In this document: positions 22,995 to 33,618 of the stretch, piece by piece
Layout: every line of letters begins with the position of its first letter
Position numbering within the stretch: position 1 is the first letter of the stretch
Source: Aquanectria penicillioides
Lineage: Eukaryota; Ascomycota; Sordariomycetes; Hypocreales; Nectriaceae
Direction of reading: 5' to 3'
Length of the DNA: 64,000 nucleotides
Assembly: GCA_003415625.1 (NCBI GenBank)
Contig: PYIU01000003.1
Span: 7,316,001 to 7,380,000 of the forward strand
Notes under the pieces: model-generated
Database searches by the model: none
Told to the model about the DNA's origin: nothing
The model's input: only the letters and a program-made list of their open reading frames with translations
Program-made: the position numbers and the translations under genes

Positions 22995-23258
22995 CTAGTG
23001 AAAGCCGTTAGTTTGGGGCTCCTCAGTCCAGTACTCCCAGTACTCAGTGCCGCGGCGGCTGACTCGAACAAGCTCGCCGATCTGGTAGCCGGAGTTGTTG
23101 AGGGCCTCGGCACCGACAAATCGGCGCTGGTTGCAGCCTCGACAGACAAAGTTGGAGATGGGGTTGCCGGCGCCGCAGACCACGTCCTCATCATCGGGTC
23201 GTGCATTAGCACAAGCCCAGTGGGAGTGGTCAGCACGGATGGCATTGCCGCTAGACAT
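22995..23258 (-). CDS. Small RanBP2-like zinc-finger protein, 87 aa
   Basis: ATG at 23256-23258 opens an 87-aa frame ending at 22995. It contains W-x-C-x13-C-x9-C-x2-C (HWACANAR...DVVCGAGNPISNFVCRGC), similar to the RanBP2/NZF single finger (W-x-C...C...N...C-x2-C) but with a longer first loop. The C-terminal half is polar with an EYWEYW aromatic cluster. There is no signal peptide or membrane segment. RanBP2 fingers bind RNA or ubiquitin, so a small nuclear or cytosolic binding protein is possible. The frame extends upstream only through non-ATG codons. The small size limits certainty. Confidence 0.6.
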   Translation of the reverse strand: MSSGNAIRADHSHWACANARPDDEDVVCGAGNPISNFVCRGCNQRRFVGAEALNNSGYQIGELVRVSRRGTEYWEYWTEEPQTNGFH

Positions 23259-25779
23259 TGTGGTTGAGGGTAGTTGGTGAAGTGGGTAGATGATGTGTGG
23301 GTGCCAAAGCTGGAAGACTTGATAGGTGAGCAAGAGTAATTGTGTCAATTACTCGGAGGGTTTGTTGTGAGAGGAGGTGTAGTGGTGGAAAAGGAGTCAA
23401 GTTAGGATCCAGCGTCCTCCTTCATATAGCGTCAGGGTTAATTCACTGTAACCCTGGAGAATTGATTCATTGCTCCTCGAAACGCTGGAATATTTGGTGT
23501 TCTCGAGTTCATGGGACGCAGTTTCTGGGTTGCCTGCTTCACTGATTGTAACAGTGAGCAAGTTAAAGAGAACATCATTCGTGGTAGCGAACATCCTCTG
23601 GAACGTACAACTCCATTCACACAATTTGCAGCTAAATGAGGATCATTTGGAAAACAATCAGACACTGTTTAGATTGAACATCTATTCATTGGCCAGATTT
23701 CATAGAACAAGAACGAAGCTTAATGTCAGCTCACGTTGTTCGAGGACTGGCTCAAGAATGGAACTGAGTGTTCATTATTTCGATACTAACGCTCGAGTAA
23801 CAATAGGGCTGTTTACCCTCGAACATAAATGTACCATGGAGAACGGAACATATGTCTACAGTTGCAGTTGACTATCCTGGCGGTGCATCAGCGACGCTGT
23901 TGGAATGTTATTCATGAGGAGTGGGATGCTGAGATGCGCCGTGGGTATCGTTTTGGCATACCAATCTCTCTTTCCGGTGATGACCTGTATATTCACTCTG
24001 GATTATGATTAATTTTTGAGTCCGATGTTTTGAAAGCTACTGTTTTTAAATATTGATGCTCAACACCATTGTTTATCATGTTGAATCGCAAGAATGGAGT
24101 GATTGACCGCCTGATATTGAACACGCCAGGTAACTAGGAAGTTGGCTTGCTGCCACGCGAGGTAGCGGTGGCTGGCATACGAATTCGAATTAGTTATACT
24201 TAAGAAAACCGTTTTTAGCTATCGCTGTCTCCAGACACAGGTGAACCTGTGCCAACACCGTTGGTCAAGGTCAAGTTTCCCCTCAAAGTAACGTATCGGG
24301 CATGCTCCAACTTCAGATGAACTGGATTTGGAGACACCACTCGATTCGGCTAGAATCACACTTGGTGTGCATGGGATATTGAGTCTTGTCAAAGCGGTTA
24401 TCTTGGCATCCAAACCAAGACTTGGGGTCGTTATGATTGGGGGTGGGGTTCGGCCCAATGAGCCCTTGGCCTAATGTGATGCTAGTTCTTGGCTAACCAA
24501 CAGGACAGAATCCGTGTAATCAGGACAAAAGATCTTGGCCAAAAGCGACCGCTATGACTGCAACCCCCTCAGATGGGCTCACTTTTACCCAAGAGCAGTC
24601 GGTACTTTGGGAAATGTTCCAAAATGGCGATGTCAGCTGTGAGGCCAGTCTGTGCGGCAAAACGCCTTGGGCGGAGTCTGCTGCAAGTCTGATGTTGTTC
24701 CATGTTGGGCAAACGAGTCTCGTAATTTTCTGTTAGAGGTAAAATATTCTTTTGGCTGAATAAGTCCTGTGGGTGGTTTCCGATTTCGCTGGGTCTTTCG
24801 CGACATCTCGGACCGAACTAGGCTCGCCAATCCATGACTAGATGGGCAGACTCAATGGGGTCTTGGCTTCTTTTCTCTAATAAATTCAACAAGATGGGCT
24901 TAGGCCTGATATCCGATTTCCCAATTTTCTGCATGGCCATTTAATGCGCTAGTTTGTTTTGGGTCTATCCTATTTGTAATTGCGGTGAAGCAAGATGGAC
25001 GGTAGAGGAAGCGTTTCACATGGAAACTTACTCGCTTATCCAGTCTCAGAGGTGAAGCGACCAGGGCCCCAGAGCTACCAGCATGAAATTGATAGACTAT
25101 CAGATCAATAAGACCCGTGTGCCATGCAATGAAACTTCGTGTTTTTATTTTATCTATGAATGATCCTCGTACGGCTTCAGGAGGGTCTGCCCCCAGCAAG
25201 TCGGAAACAGGAATTGCCGCATCCCGTGCGCCGTTTGCGACGCGGGTGGAATATCTACAAGCGGATGACTGGGGGATGACGAATTAGATATCTAAGAACT
25301 CCTACTGGTAAATGTACTTTATCTTCATCATCTGATAAGAGAAGGTCTCGACCGTAGAGAAGTGGCGTTTTCGGCAACATCCCCGGTGCGCTCACCTCAC
25401 CGCATTGCTGATCGAGAGCCAAAGGAATGGGAGGCAGATTTCGGCTTTCCCACCCTCCAACACCAGTCGACTTGAACGATCCCGTAGACCCTGGGAGGAA
25501 ATGCAACCTTATTTGGATGTAGTGTTGGATATCATATCCCACCTTGGCTGCCCAACGCGGGCATTCGGAGCGATTTGTCACTTAAGTGGTGTGCGCAACA
25601 CCACATAATTGTCAACAGAGCCGAGCTCGGACAACGTAACCACAAAAAGTACCCTTGAGCAGATCATTTGATGTTTCCTATACTTAACGCCTGCTCTTTC
25701 CCTGGGATATCCCGCCTCTTTCTCCGCACTTCCTCTTTATATCGCATTTCGTTTGCACGAGGATAAGCTAGTTTTCATA
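23259..25779. other. Intergenic 2.5 kb, no supported gene
   Basis: Open frames here are below about 135 codons, and none shows a family motif, signal peptide plus conserved pattern, or splice-joined continuation. No inverted-repeat pair was noticed. It may contain old decayed sequence I cannot identify. Confidence 0.45.
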
Positions 25780-27718
25780 CTCACCACCGCCAGACCCACC
25801 ATTCTTGCCATCGGCCCTGTTGCTCCTCAGGCCGTGAACGAGATCCCTGCCACTGATGCGCATGGAATTGAGAAGCAGTTGTCCAACCAGTTGGAACCAG
25901 TGAAAGCAGAGCTTACTGAAGATGAGGCGAAGAAGCAAGATGGTGTGAGGCGAGTCGAGGCCATCACAACAATCTGGACCAAACAGGTCCTCGTTGTTAT
26001 GTTTATTCTGTGAAATTCCACATCTCCCTCACTCGAGATGAAATTCTGATGAATTTAGCCTTTACCTCGTGTCATTTCCCAACTAGCTGCTGCAGTCTGT
26101 TCAATCTACTCTTATTCCATACATCACTTCGGCGTTTGATCAGCATGGCCTCCTTGACTGGTATCGTTGCCACTATTCTTGGCGGTGTTTGTAACCCTAC
26201 TATTGCCAAAGTCATCGATATTTGGGGCCGCGTTGAAGGATTCCTGTTCATGCTCTTGCTAGTTACGATTGGTATGATCATGAAGGCTACATTCAAAAAT
26301 GTCGAGATGTACGCGACCGCCCACACGCTCTACTGGGTAGGCTATTTGGGAATCGGATACGTCATCACTATTATTCTCGCAGATATTACATCTATGCGCA
26401 ATCGCACAATCTTGTTTTGGATCAACTCAACCCTAATTATCACGACCGTGTTTCCTGGTCCTCGAGTCGCTGAGCTATTCTATACAAAGGTCAACTTTCG
26501 CTGGGCTTTCGGCGCTTTCTTGGTCATCCAAATGTATTCATCTGGAGTAAGAGAAAGGTTGTTACCCCGGGCATCTACCCAGAGCGAACCAAGAACCGTA
26601 ATTTGTGGGAGTCTATCAAGTACTACTTTGTACGGTTTGATGGCATGCTTGCTTTAAATCCATCCTTCGAGTTGAAAGGCTTAACTAATACGATAGTTAG
26701 TCATTGGCATGATAATCACTGTAGCAGGATGGTCCTTGCTTCTTCTGCCGTTCAGTCTCGGCTATCATGCACTAGATGGGTGGAAGACCCCGTACATCAT
26801 CGCAATGATTGTCCTCGGGGTCGTTCTCCTTTCCGCATTCACTGTTTGGGAGAAGTATTATGCTCCCGTGCCTTATATCCCTTGGAAATTTCTCAATGAT
26901 CGTACTGTTTTTGTTGCCTACTTATGCTACGGTATCATGATTTGCTCCATCTCGTGTGTTTGACCTTCTTTCACGCCCTGATTTCTGAGCTAATGAACAA
27001 TTAGTTGTTGGGACGCTTACTACTCGTCATACCTGCAAGTTGTGCACAATCTCGATATGACCATATCTGGTTATGTCTTGAACTCCTTCTCCTTGATGTC
27101 ATCACTTATTGGACCCTTTGTGGGACTGTGATATTTATAATGTCTCGAAAAATCTCTATAAGCTAACTATTTCGCAGTGCAATCCGATACATTAGAACCT
27201 TTAAGTGGCCATCCATCGCAATGACTCTCTTTGCTATCCTCGGCACGGCTCTTCCTACCCACTTCCGAACCCATGATTCAGCGACAGGGTACCTTGTGAT
27301 GCGCCAGCTATTTAATGGGATATACAGCGGTGTTTGGGCTCTCACTGGCCAATTGGCTATCATGGCTTCTGTGACTCGTCAAGAAATTTCCGTGTCCTTG
27401 GCGTTGTTCGGCCTTTTCGGTTCAATTGGAGCTGCGATGGGTTTTGCGATTGCTGGTGGCTTGTGGACCAACATCTTCCCTGTGCAGCTCCTCGCTCGGC
27501 TACCCGATGATGTTAGAGATCAGATGGCTACTATCTACGGCGATATTACAGTGCGAATGTCATACCCTCCGGGGAGCCCAATCAGGGATGCGATCTACGA
27601 TGCTTATGCCAATGTACAAAGAAAGATGGTCATTACCGGTGTTTCTCTAACCCCTATATGCGTTGCTTGCCTGTTAATGTGGAAGAACATCAATGTTAGA
27701 GAGTCGGAGCAATCCTAA
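25780..27718 (+). pseudogene. Siderophore-iron transporter (Sit1/MirB-type MFS) pseudogene
   Basis: The frame around EIPATDAHGIEKQ to KQVLVVMFIL starts like siderophore carriers but has no ATG in the expected area. A 49-nt intron (26010-26058) leads into the first membrane segment, where TAG at 26084-26086 interrupts it (VSFPN*LLQSVQS). A frameshift follows near 26155 (DQHGLL, then TGIVATILGG in another frame), and another near 26530 with apparent loss of about ten codons before VFIWSKRKVV. The next intron (26643-26700) begins with GC. The rest reads well across introns 26954-27004 and 27128-27177: CWDAYYSSYLQVVHN, IAGGLWTNIFPVQLL and GDITVRMSYPPGSPIRDAI are typical of this family, which imports ferric siderophores. 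With four or more lesions it should not make a working carrier. Confidence 0.85.
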
Positions 27719-27835
27719 GGCACTCAAACCAGGGGCACTGTATTCTAATAACGTCTCATAGTTGTGACAAAGTGTTGCATTACACTTGAACTCAAACTAT
27801 GGAACAGTACAGACACAAGCTAAGAATCCTACTGA

Positions 27836-28809
27836 CTAGCAGGGATGCTTGTAGTCGGAGAAATCAGCAATCTGTGACTTAAGAAGATCGGCTGCAAATC
27901 CATCTGGCATCGTTGCGAAGAGAAGACGGGTTCGTGTCAGCACTACCCCAGTCCCACCCGTCCTTGATAAGTTCGCCATCATGGAGCCAATCAGCTCCAG
28001 GAAGAAAGTACCAATCCCAGGATCGAAACTCCTCACGAGTGTTGGCACAAGTGTTTAGAGAAGTCTTTCTCGTTGAGAAAGTAGCGTGGTAGTAAAAGCC
28101 CTGGTAGACCTTTGCATGGTTGAGGTTGTTACCACCCTGAAGAAAAAGATCGTCACTATTGGAGAGAAGTCAGTTCCTCGACTAATGAAAATGACTTTTG
28201 AGACTTGACTGGCATACTTATTCACTGTGTTTTGGATTTCATTCCACTTGATGTAATCCCATCCGCTGTGCCATCCGAGCAGAGTTCCAGTGCGAGTCCA
28301 CTGGCCGTTTCCATCACCATTCCAAATCACAATGGAGTTCTCCCAGTCATTCTTGTGTCCCGAGTCTTTCTTAAAGTAGATACTATAAGCAACGCGCCAT
28401 TCATTATCATTGCACTTGCGCACGGTATAGTACACAGGAAACGGGTTTCCAGGAGAGTTGACCCCATTCCAGGGTCCAGGATCAGGACAACCTCCGTTTT
28501 GGCTCGAGAGGCACAAGTCAGAGTCGACGCCCTGAACCTGCTCTCCGCTGATCTCTGCTGCCTCGGGATAGCAAGGAGCCCGCCCCCAAGAACGGCCAAA
28601 ATGGTACATTGGGGCGGCGGCGACAGCGGCACCTCGGCCACCATCTGCGATTGACAACGTTAGAAGTGCTCTCGTTTCCGAAATCTCTAGCTCTGGTTGC
28701 TGACTATCATTCACTTACTTTCAAAAGCATTGGAAGGAATAGAATCATTGGCTATCGCAGTCGTGGCTATCAAGGCTACAATACTAGAGAAAACAGTTCT
28801 GAGAGACAT
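27836..28809 (-). CDS. NPP1/NLP-family secreted protein, divergent; 3' end has short intron or frameshift
   Basis: ATG at 28807-28809 opens a signal peptide (MSLRTVFSSIVALIATTAIA). Exons 28719-28809, 28218-28644 and from 28155 downward are joined by 74-nt and 62-nt GT-AG introns. The mature part has the NPP1 layout: CYPEAAE, several cysteines, an aromatic strand, then GHKNDWE (about 126-132), a variant of the family heptapeptide GHRHDWE. Family members are secreted and many damage dicot membranes; activity here is unknown because the heptapeptide is changed. Read straight, the frame stops at 27879-27881. A 43-nt GT-AG segment (27904-27946) would instead lead to a stop at 27836 with a better-looking end (KSQIADFSDYKHPC). 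Either this is a very short intron or the gene carries a frameshift. Confidence 0.75.
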
Positions 28810-29242
28810 GTTGATGCGAACTTTATCGCCTGAGGTGCAGTTTGAGATCCAATTGGAGGTGAAGAGGGGTTCTTATTCTGTTCCTTCTTGAGCTGGGCAC
28901 GATGATCATTCCGGTATAGGCAGCTCGATTCCTTTGGCCTGCCCAATAACATTTGTTATTGGCGCCACGGTCATAAACCCCACACAAGCCCTTTGGGCAT
29001 TTAGTTCTTGGGCTGTTTGACTCTTTGGTTTAAAATGTCAATGCTTAGACGTGTTTTATTATTGCGACTATATCCTGTACGCCAGGTTTCCTCAACCAGA
29101 AACATCTCTCTGTAAACCTTAATATTGCGCTTCAATTGAGAAAGGGAGTCCTGTATACCCTAGAATCGTTTTTCAGCAACGAGTGCTGCTCAGAGTGAGA
29201 TCCTATGTCTTACCTAAGATGCTCTGGCACGCGGTATTGGCT
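28810..29242. other. Intergenic between NLP-like gene and transposon
   Basis: About 430 bases: the upstream region of the NLP-like gene up to the target-site duplication of the transposon. No gene is supported. Confidence 0.5.
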
Positions 29243-29250
29243 GTTAGAAA

Positions 29251-29308
29251 GAGTCGTGCTATTTGTACGGCAAGCTTTTGCTAGTCATACAGCTCGTCAC
29301 GTGAGGTC
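29251..29308 (+). repeat. Left terminal inverted repeat of the MULE
   Basis: The first 47 bases are identical to the reverse complement of 31994-32040. Within 58 bases only three mismatches occur, all transitions. Confidence 0.95.
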
Positions 29309-29421
29309 CGAAAAATTCTTCCGCCCCGAACACTTCTTCCTCCTTACATTATGCTGTCTTTAACCTCAACAACACTCCTCAATATCATCACCAATATAAC
29401 CGCTTTCCTTAAAATAACCTT

Positions 29422-31878
29422 ATGGACGAAGAATCTAAGGGCCTATTCTTCTCCGACGATGATTTTGCATTAATTGATGATTTTTCTGAGCCTCTATAGA
29501 GCGATTTTAAAACCCTAGAAGATAATATATAGTTTGACTTTAGTGAACCGAAAAAAATCCCTTAACCGCTACTATTGCGAGATTTCTCTATATTTAATGA
29601 TCTTTTCCACTTTCTTTAAGACTTCTATTAAGATAATAGTGCTGCCTTTATTAAAAAAAGCTCTTTTAAGAAGAAAGGCCCTAATGGCATCCCTTAATTA
29701 TTTTATATTATGCTAGTATGCAACTATATAGCAGTTAGTTAACCTTTTTAATTAATAGGCATTTAATATATAATAAGTAAAAAGATTAATTGCCTATTTT
29801 AAATTATAGTAAAATGCAATATAACTATAAACTTCCTTTAGGTCTATAAACCTATTAGCTATTATAATTATAATGCCTTTTATAATCTATTAGCTTATTT
29901 AGCCTTTTAAAAGAGAACTTTAGCTTAAATAACCCTTATTAAGTAACTTGCTTAAATAAATACCCTTAAAGCCTAAGAAATAAGTAAAATTCTTTGCCTT
30001 TTAATATTAAAACCTTTCTATTTTATGCCTAAAGATATCTATAATAATTAATAATACCTTTAGACTGAAAAACTTAATGGATTAATTGCAATTTAAGCCT
30101 AGATTTTAATCCTATAGTCTTAAGGTCTTTAGTATTTTATTAAATATAAAGATAATAATAAAAATTGTATTTAAGGTATGTTTTAGATCTATTTTTAGTG
30201 TAAGGCCTAATAGCGGCATTTTCTTAAGGTCCTTAATTTTAATAATATATATAAGACTAATTGCTTTAAAATGCCTTTTTTTTAAATAATTAGTATCTTT
30301 AATTAAAAGTCTATAGTTAATTTTACTTTTAGCCTTATTGGTAGTAAGAAGAAAGATATATATCTTTAGCTTTGCTAGTAGCTTAATGCCTATAGGGATA
30401 ATCTTTACCTTTTAATACTATTTATAGTTATTATAAATAAGGAAAAGGCACTAAAAAATGCCCTTAATTAGATTTTTCTTATAGTATAGTAATAGCTTTG
30501 CATATAGTATATTAATGCTAATGTATAAGCTAAAATTAGATTATAATAGAATGCTAATAACTTTAATAATCTAGAAGATAATGCTAATAATTCTAATAGT
30601 AGTAATAAGGCTGAACCTAGCTTTAAAGTCTTATCTTTTTATTTAATTTTATAAAAGCTAGATTTTGCTTTATTCTGCCTACCTTTATAGTAAAATTTAC
30701 TAGCTATTAAGGCATATAGCTGCAATAGAATGTTTAAAGTATAGAAATGCATTATTTATGCCTTTATAGAGTTAGAATTTAAAGCTTTTTAAAAGAAGTT
30801 AAATAATATATACTCCCTTTAATACTATATTATTTGCTATATCTTAAAGAAATATATGCTTTAGCGGTATTAATAGGTAAAGTGTTTTATTAATAACTAT
30901 TGGAATTTTAGCTAAAGGGTTAATAGCCCTATAGAGACTGCCTATAGGGATGTAAAGTTATTTTTAGTTTTTAGCAATAAGGATCTCTTATATTTTTATT
31001 AAGCTCTTAAGGCTATACTTAAAAAAAAAAAGGAAGCCTATATTTTAAAGGCATTATTAATAAATATATATATTTAGCTTAAATATATATATTATAAATA
31101 GCTTTATAATATTAATATATAAATAGCCTATATTACTATTAACCTAATGGCTTAATAAGCCTGCCTTATAATTGCAGTATATTCTATAGCTTTTAATCTA
31201 TAGCTAAAGCCTCTATTTAAGTGTATAGGCTGCTTTATGCAGCAATATACACTACTCTATGCCTATTATATTCTAGAGCGGCTTAAGGCTTAAAAAAGCA
31301 TCTAAAAGGAGGATATTTACCCTTACTAATAGCTTAAGAAGCCTTTAGTAAGAAAAGCTAAAATTTATATATAAAATTTATTAATTTCTATTAATTAGAA
31401 TTTTAAAGAAAAGCTCCTTTAAATCTAAGACCCTTATATTGCTTAAAATATTTGCGGCCAGCCTTAGGCTATAAAAAACACTAAGATAGTAGTTCTATTG
31501 AATCTAGGCTCTTTATATAGCGACGAGGCCACCCAATCATCAACACTATCATCATCACATTTATTAACACCATCGGCAGTGCGTACAGCAGCCGTAAGGC
31601 AAAGCCAAAGCCATTATAACACCAGGCCCTTAAACCCAAGCATCCGCCGCACCTTAACACAGGCCGAGATTGAAGAGAATTCGGCGTCATCACGAGCTTT
31701 ATCATCGTCACCAAGCCAATCACAGACCGCTGTAACTATAAGGGGAAGAGGAACTGGGGCAAGATGTGGTAGGGGCACGCGAGCTAGCTCGAGACTCTCG
31801 GCTGCACCAAGCCAGCCTCGTGATAGCCTCAATCCGGCCGAGTCACCTTTACGAGACCAAATTGTGGTTAGGGCTTAA
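29422..31878 (+). pseudogene. MULE transposase pseudogene
   Basis: Starts MDEESKGLFFSDDDFALIDD and has the first TAG in frame about 26 codons later, then dozens of stops. The part from about 31498 to 31878 stays open and reads as a Ser/Arg/Gly-rich tail with GRGTGARCGRGTRAS, as in the low-complexity ends of fungal MULE transposases. The family assignment rests on readable fragments, the terminal repeats and the target-site duplication. Confidence 0.75.
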
Positions 31879-31982
31879 GACCTAGATCAAAGAGACGTAC
31901 GACTATTTCTTGAGGCGCTCTTGTTGTCATATAATTTTTGGTATATAAAGGAGCAAGTTAGGAAGTCTTAGAGGAAATTGAC

Positions 31983-32040
31983 GATTTCACGTAACGAGCT
32001 GTATGACTAGCAAAAGCTTGCCGTACAAATAGCACGACTC
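31983..32040 (-). repeat. Right terminal inverted repeat of the MULE
   Basis: Reverse complement of the left terminal repeat, followed directly by the right copy of the target-site duplication at 32041-32048. Confidence 0.95.
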
Positions 32041-32048
32041 ATTAGAAA

Positions 32049-33618
32049 CTGCACCGTTTCAGGGGGATGCTGATCTATGTTTTCTCATTGTTCAGAGCGC
32101 ACGGTTTCAATATGATTCGACCACCCGTGACCAAAGAGCTTTGGTGATCCGTTTTCATTTTCGCATTGCCGAGAAATGGCTTTGGGATGTCGGCTTTCTG
32201 TGTTTCAGTGGCGCACCGCCACAGCAAGCTAATCTTTATTAGACGGGTCGCGCTTCGGCCTCGCTGCTGGTTATACCCGGGGGCACTTGCTCATAAGGCG
32301 GCCTCAGAGCGTTGGGTATGCTCCGTGTCCCGTGTAACTTAATGTCTGCTGGTGTTTGTAGGCGGCACTGTCGGGAGGCATGGGAATGGCCCTGGCCAAT
32401 GTGATCCGATCCAACCAGGAGGACGGATGGGGTTAATTCTGTGCACTGACAATCGCGCCATAATTTAATCAAAGAATACCCTCTGACTGCCATTTTAAGA
32501 CCTCTATGAAAATAGGTAAGACGAGTAATATTCCCCATAGTTTTTGATGGATGGCTGGCTGCTTCTTTATTCGGTTGTGCTGGTTGCGCAGCAAGAATAG
32601 GCAACATAGGATACCATTCCACCCAAACAAACGTTATGGTTCTACAATCGAGCGACTCAGTTTCAACTCCATGTTGAAAAACTCACGTTACTTTATAGAT
32701 AGAGCCGATTGCGTATCGTGGTGGGTTTCTGACGAGACTGAGGGGCGTTTATGTTATTGTTGTGTTTCTATTTTTTCTGCGTCTGTCTACGCCACTGGCG
32801 TTTATGTCAAGATATCGACCAACCACGAGCAGTCAACAACAATACCTACTCCTAATGTCAACCGGCAGGGAGATTGCTATAGACCGCGGCTACCTACTGT
32901 GTCATACGTGTAGCTTCTCACCATCACCCTCTCACCCGTCGGAAAGGGTGGAAACCCGGCCCATCACGTATCAATCCCCCTTTATTTATCACCTCCTGAC
33001 GTCATCTTGTTTGCATCTGATTGTACCAGGTCCAGGATATCTAGCGCGGCGGCTCGCTTTTTAACGGACTACTCGGTCTTTTGTGGAAACCGGCATGGTT
33101 ATACGCAGCATGAGATGATGGATTGGTAAGGATTGAGAAAAACAATGCCAATTGACTTCATGCCAACTTGTCAAAGCTGCCCTACGACCCACACATCGCG
33201 TCTTCGGCAGATCAGTATTTCCATTTCACCACCGCTTAGTCATGCATCTGACGCTTCAAAACCAGCGGCCATTGGACAAGGCTTTACTGGCAGGCACTGG
33301 GACGCTGGCAGTGCACAGATGAAATTCCCGCCGCAACACGACCCGGCGGATCCGGGTGCCCAAACCGGCCGAACCGCCGATGGCGTTGAGAGATCTCGGG
33401 ATTGTCCCAAGACCCGATGGGACGGAATAGGGGTCTCTGGTACGAGTTCTTCCATGACTTGTATGACGTATTCTTATTGTTCTGAACTGAATCCAGCCGC
33501 ATAAGAACATGGCTGTACTCAAGGTAATAATAGTTTTCGTCTCATCTTAGCCTGGATACCACCAGAGCCTCCGCCACTCCTTCATTTTTCCCAAAGATTC
33601 TTTTAACATCAGCTCAGA
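32049..33618. other. Intergenic 1.6 kb between transposon and DUF3533 gene
   Basis: Several frames of 100-127 codons occur on both strands, but they overlap one another and show no motif. The last few hundred bases are the likely promoter of the DUF3533 gene. Confidence 0.45.

Larger units (their letters stand above)
29251..32040 (+). mobile_element. Mutator-like (MULE/Hop-type) DNA transposon, dead, RIP-damaged
   Basis: A 2,790-bp element with terminal inverted repeats (29251-29308 and 31983-32040) flanked by an 8-base direct repeat (29243-29250 and 32041-32048; 7 of 8 match, the difference being G/A). The conceptual transposase starts at ATG 29422 and ends at TAA 31876-31878. Between them the frame is full of TAA/TAG codons, often where Gln would fit, and the DNA is about 75-80% AT by eye from about 29480 to 31490. 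Readable fragments such as KKGPNGIP, FNNIYKTNCFKMPFF and a Cys/His-poor middle recall fungal MULE transposases. It cannot make a protein. C to T and G to A changes in CA/TG context point to RIP. Confidence 0.85.

Noticed and set aside
32239..32622. 127-codon minus-strand frame next to the transposon
   Set aside because: No motif or splice-joined continuation, and other frames overlap it. It may be chance.
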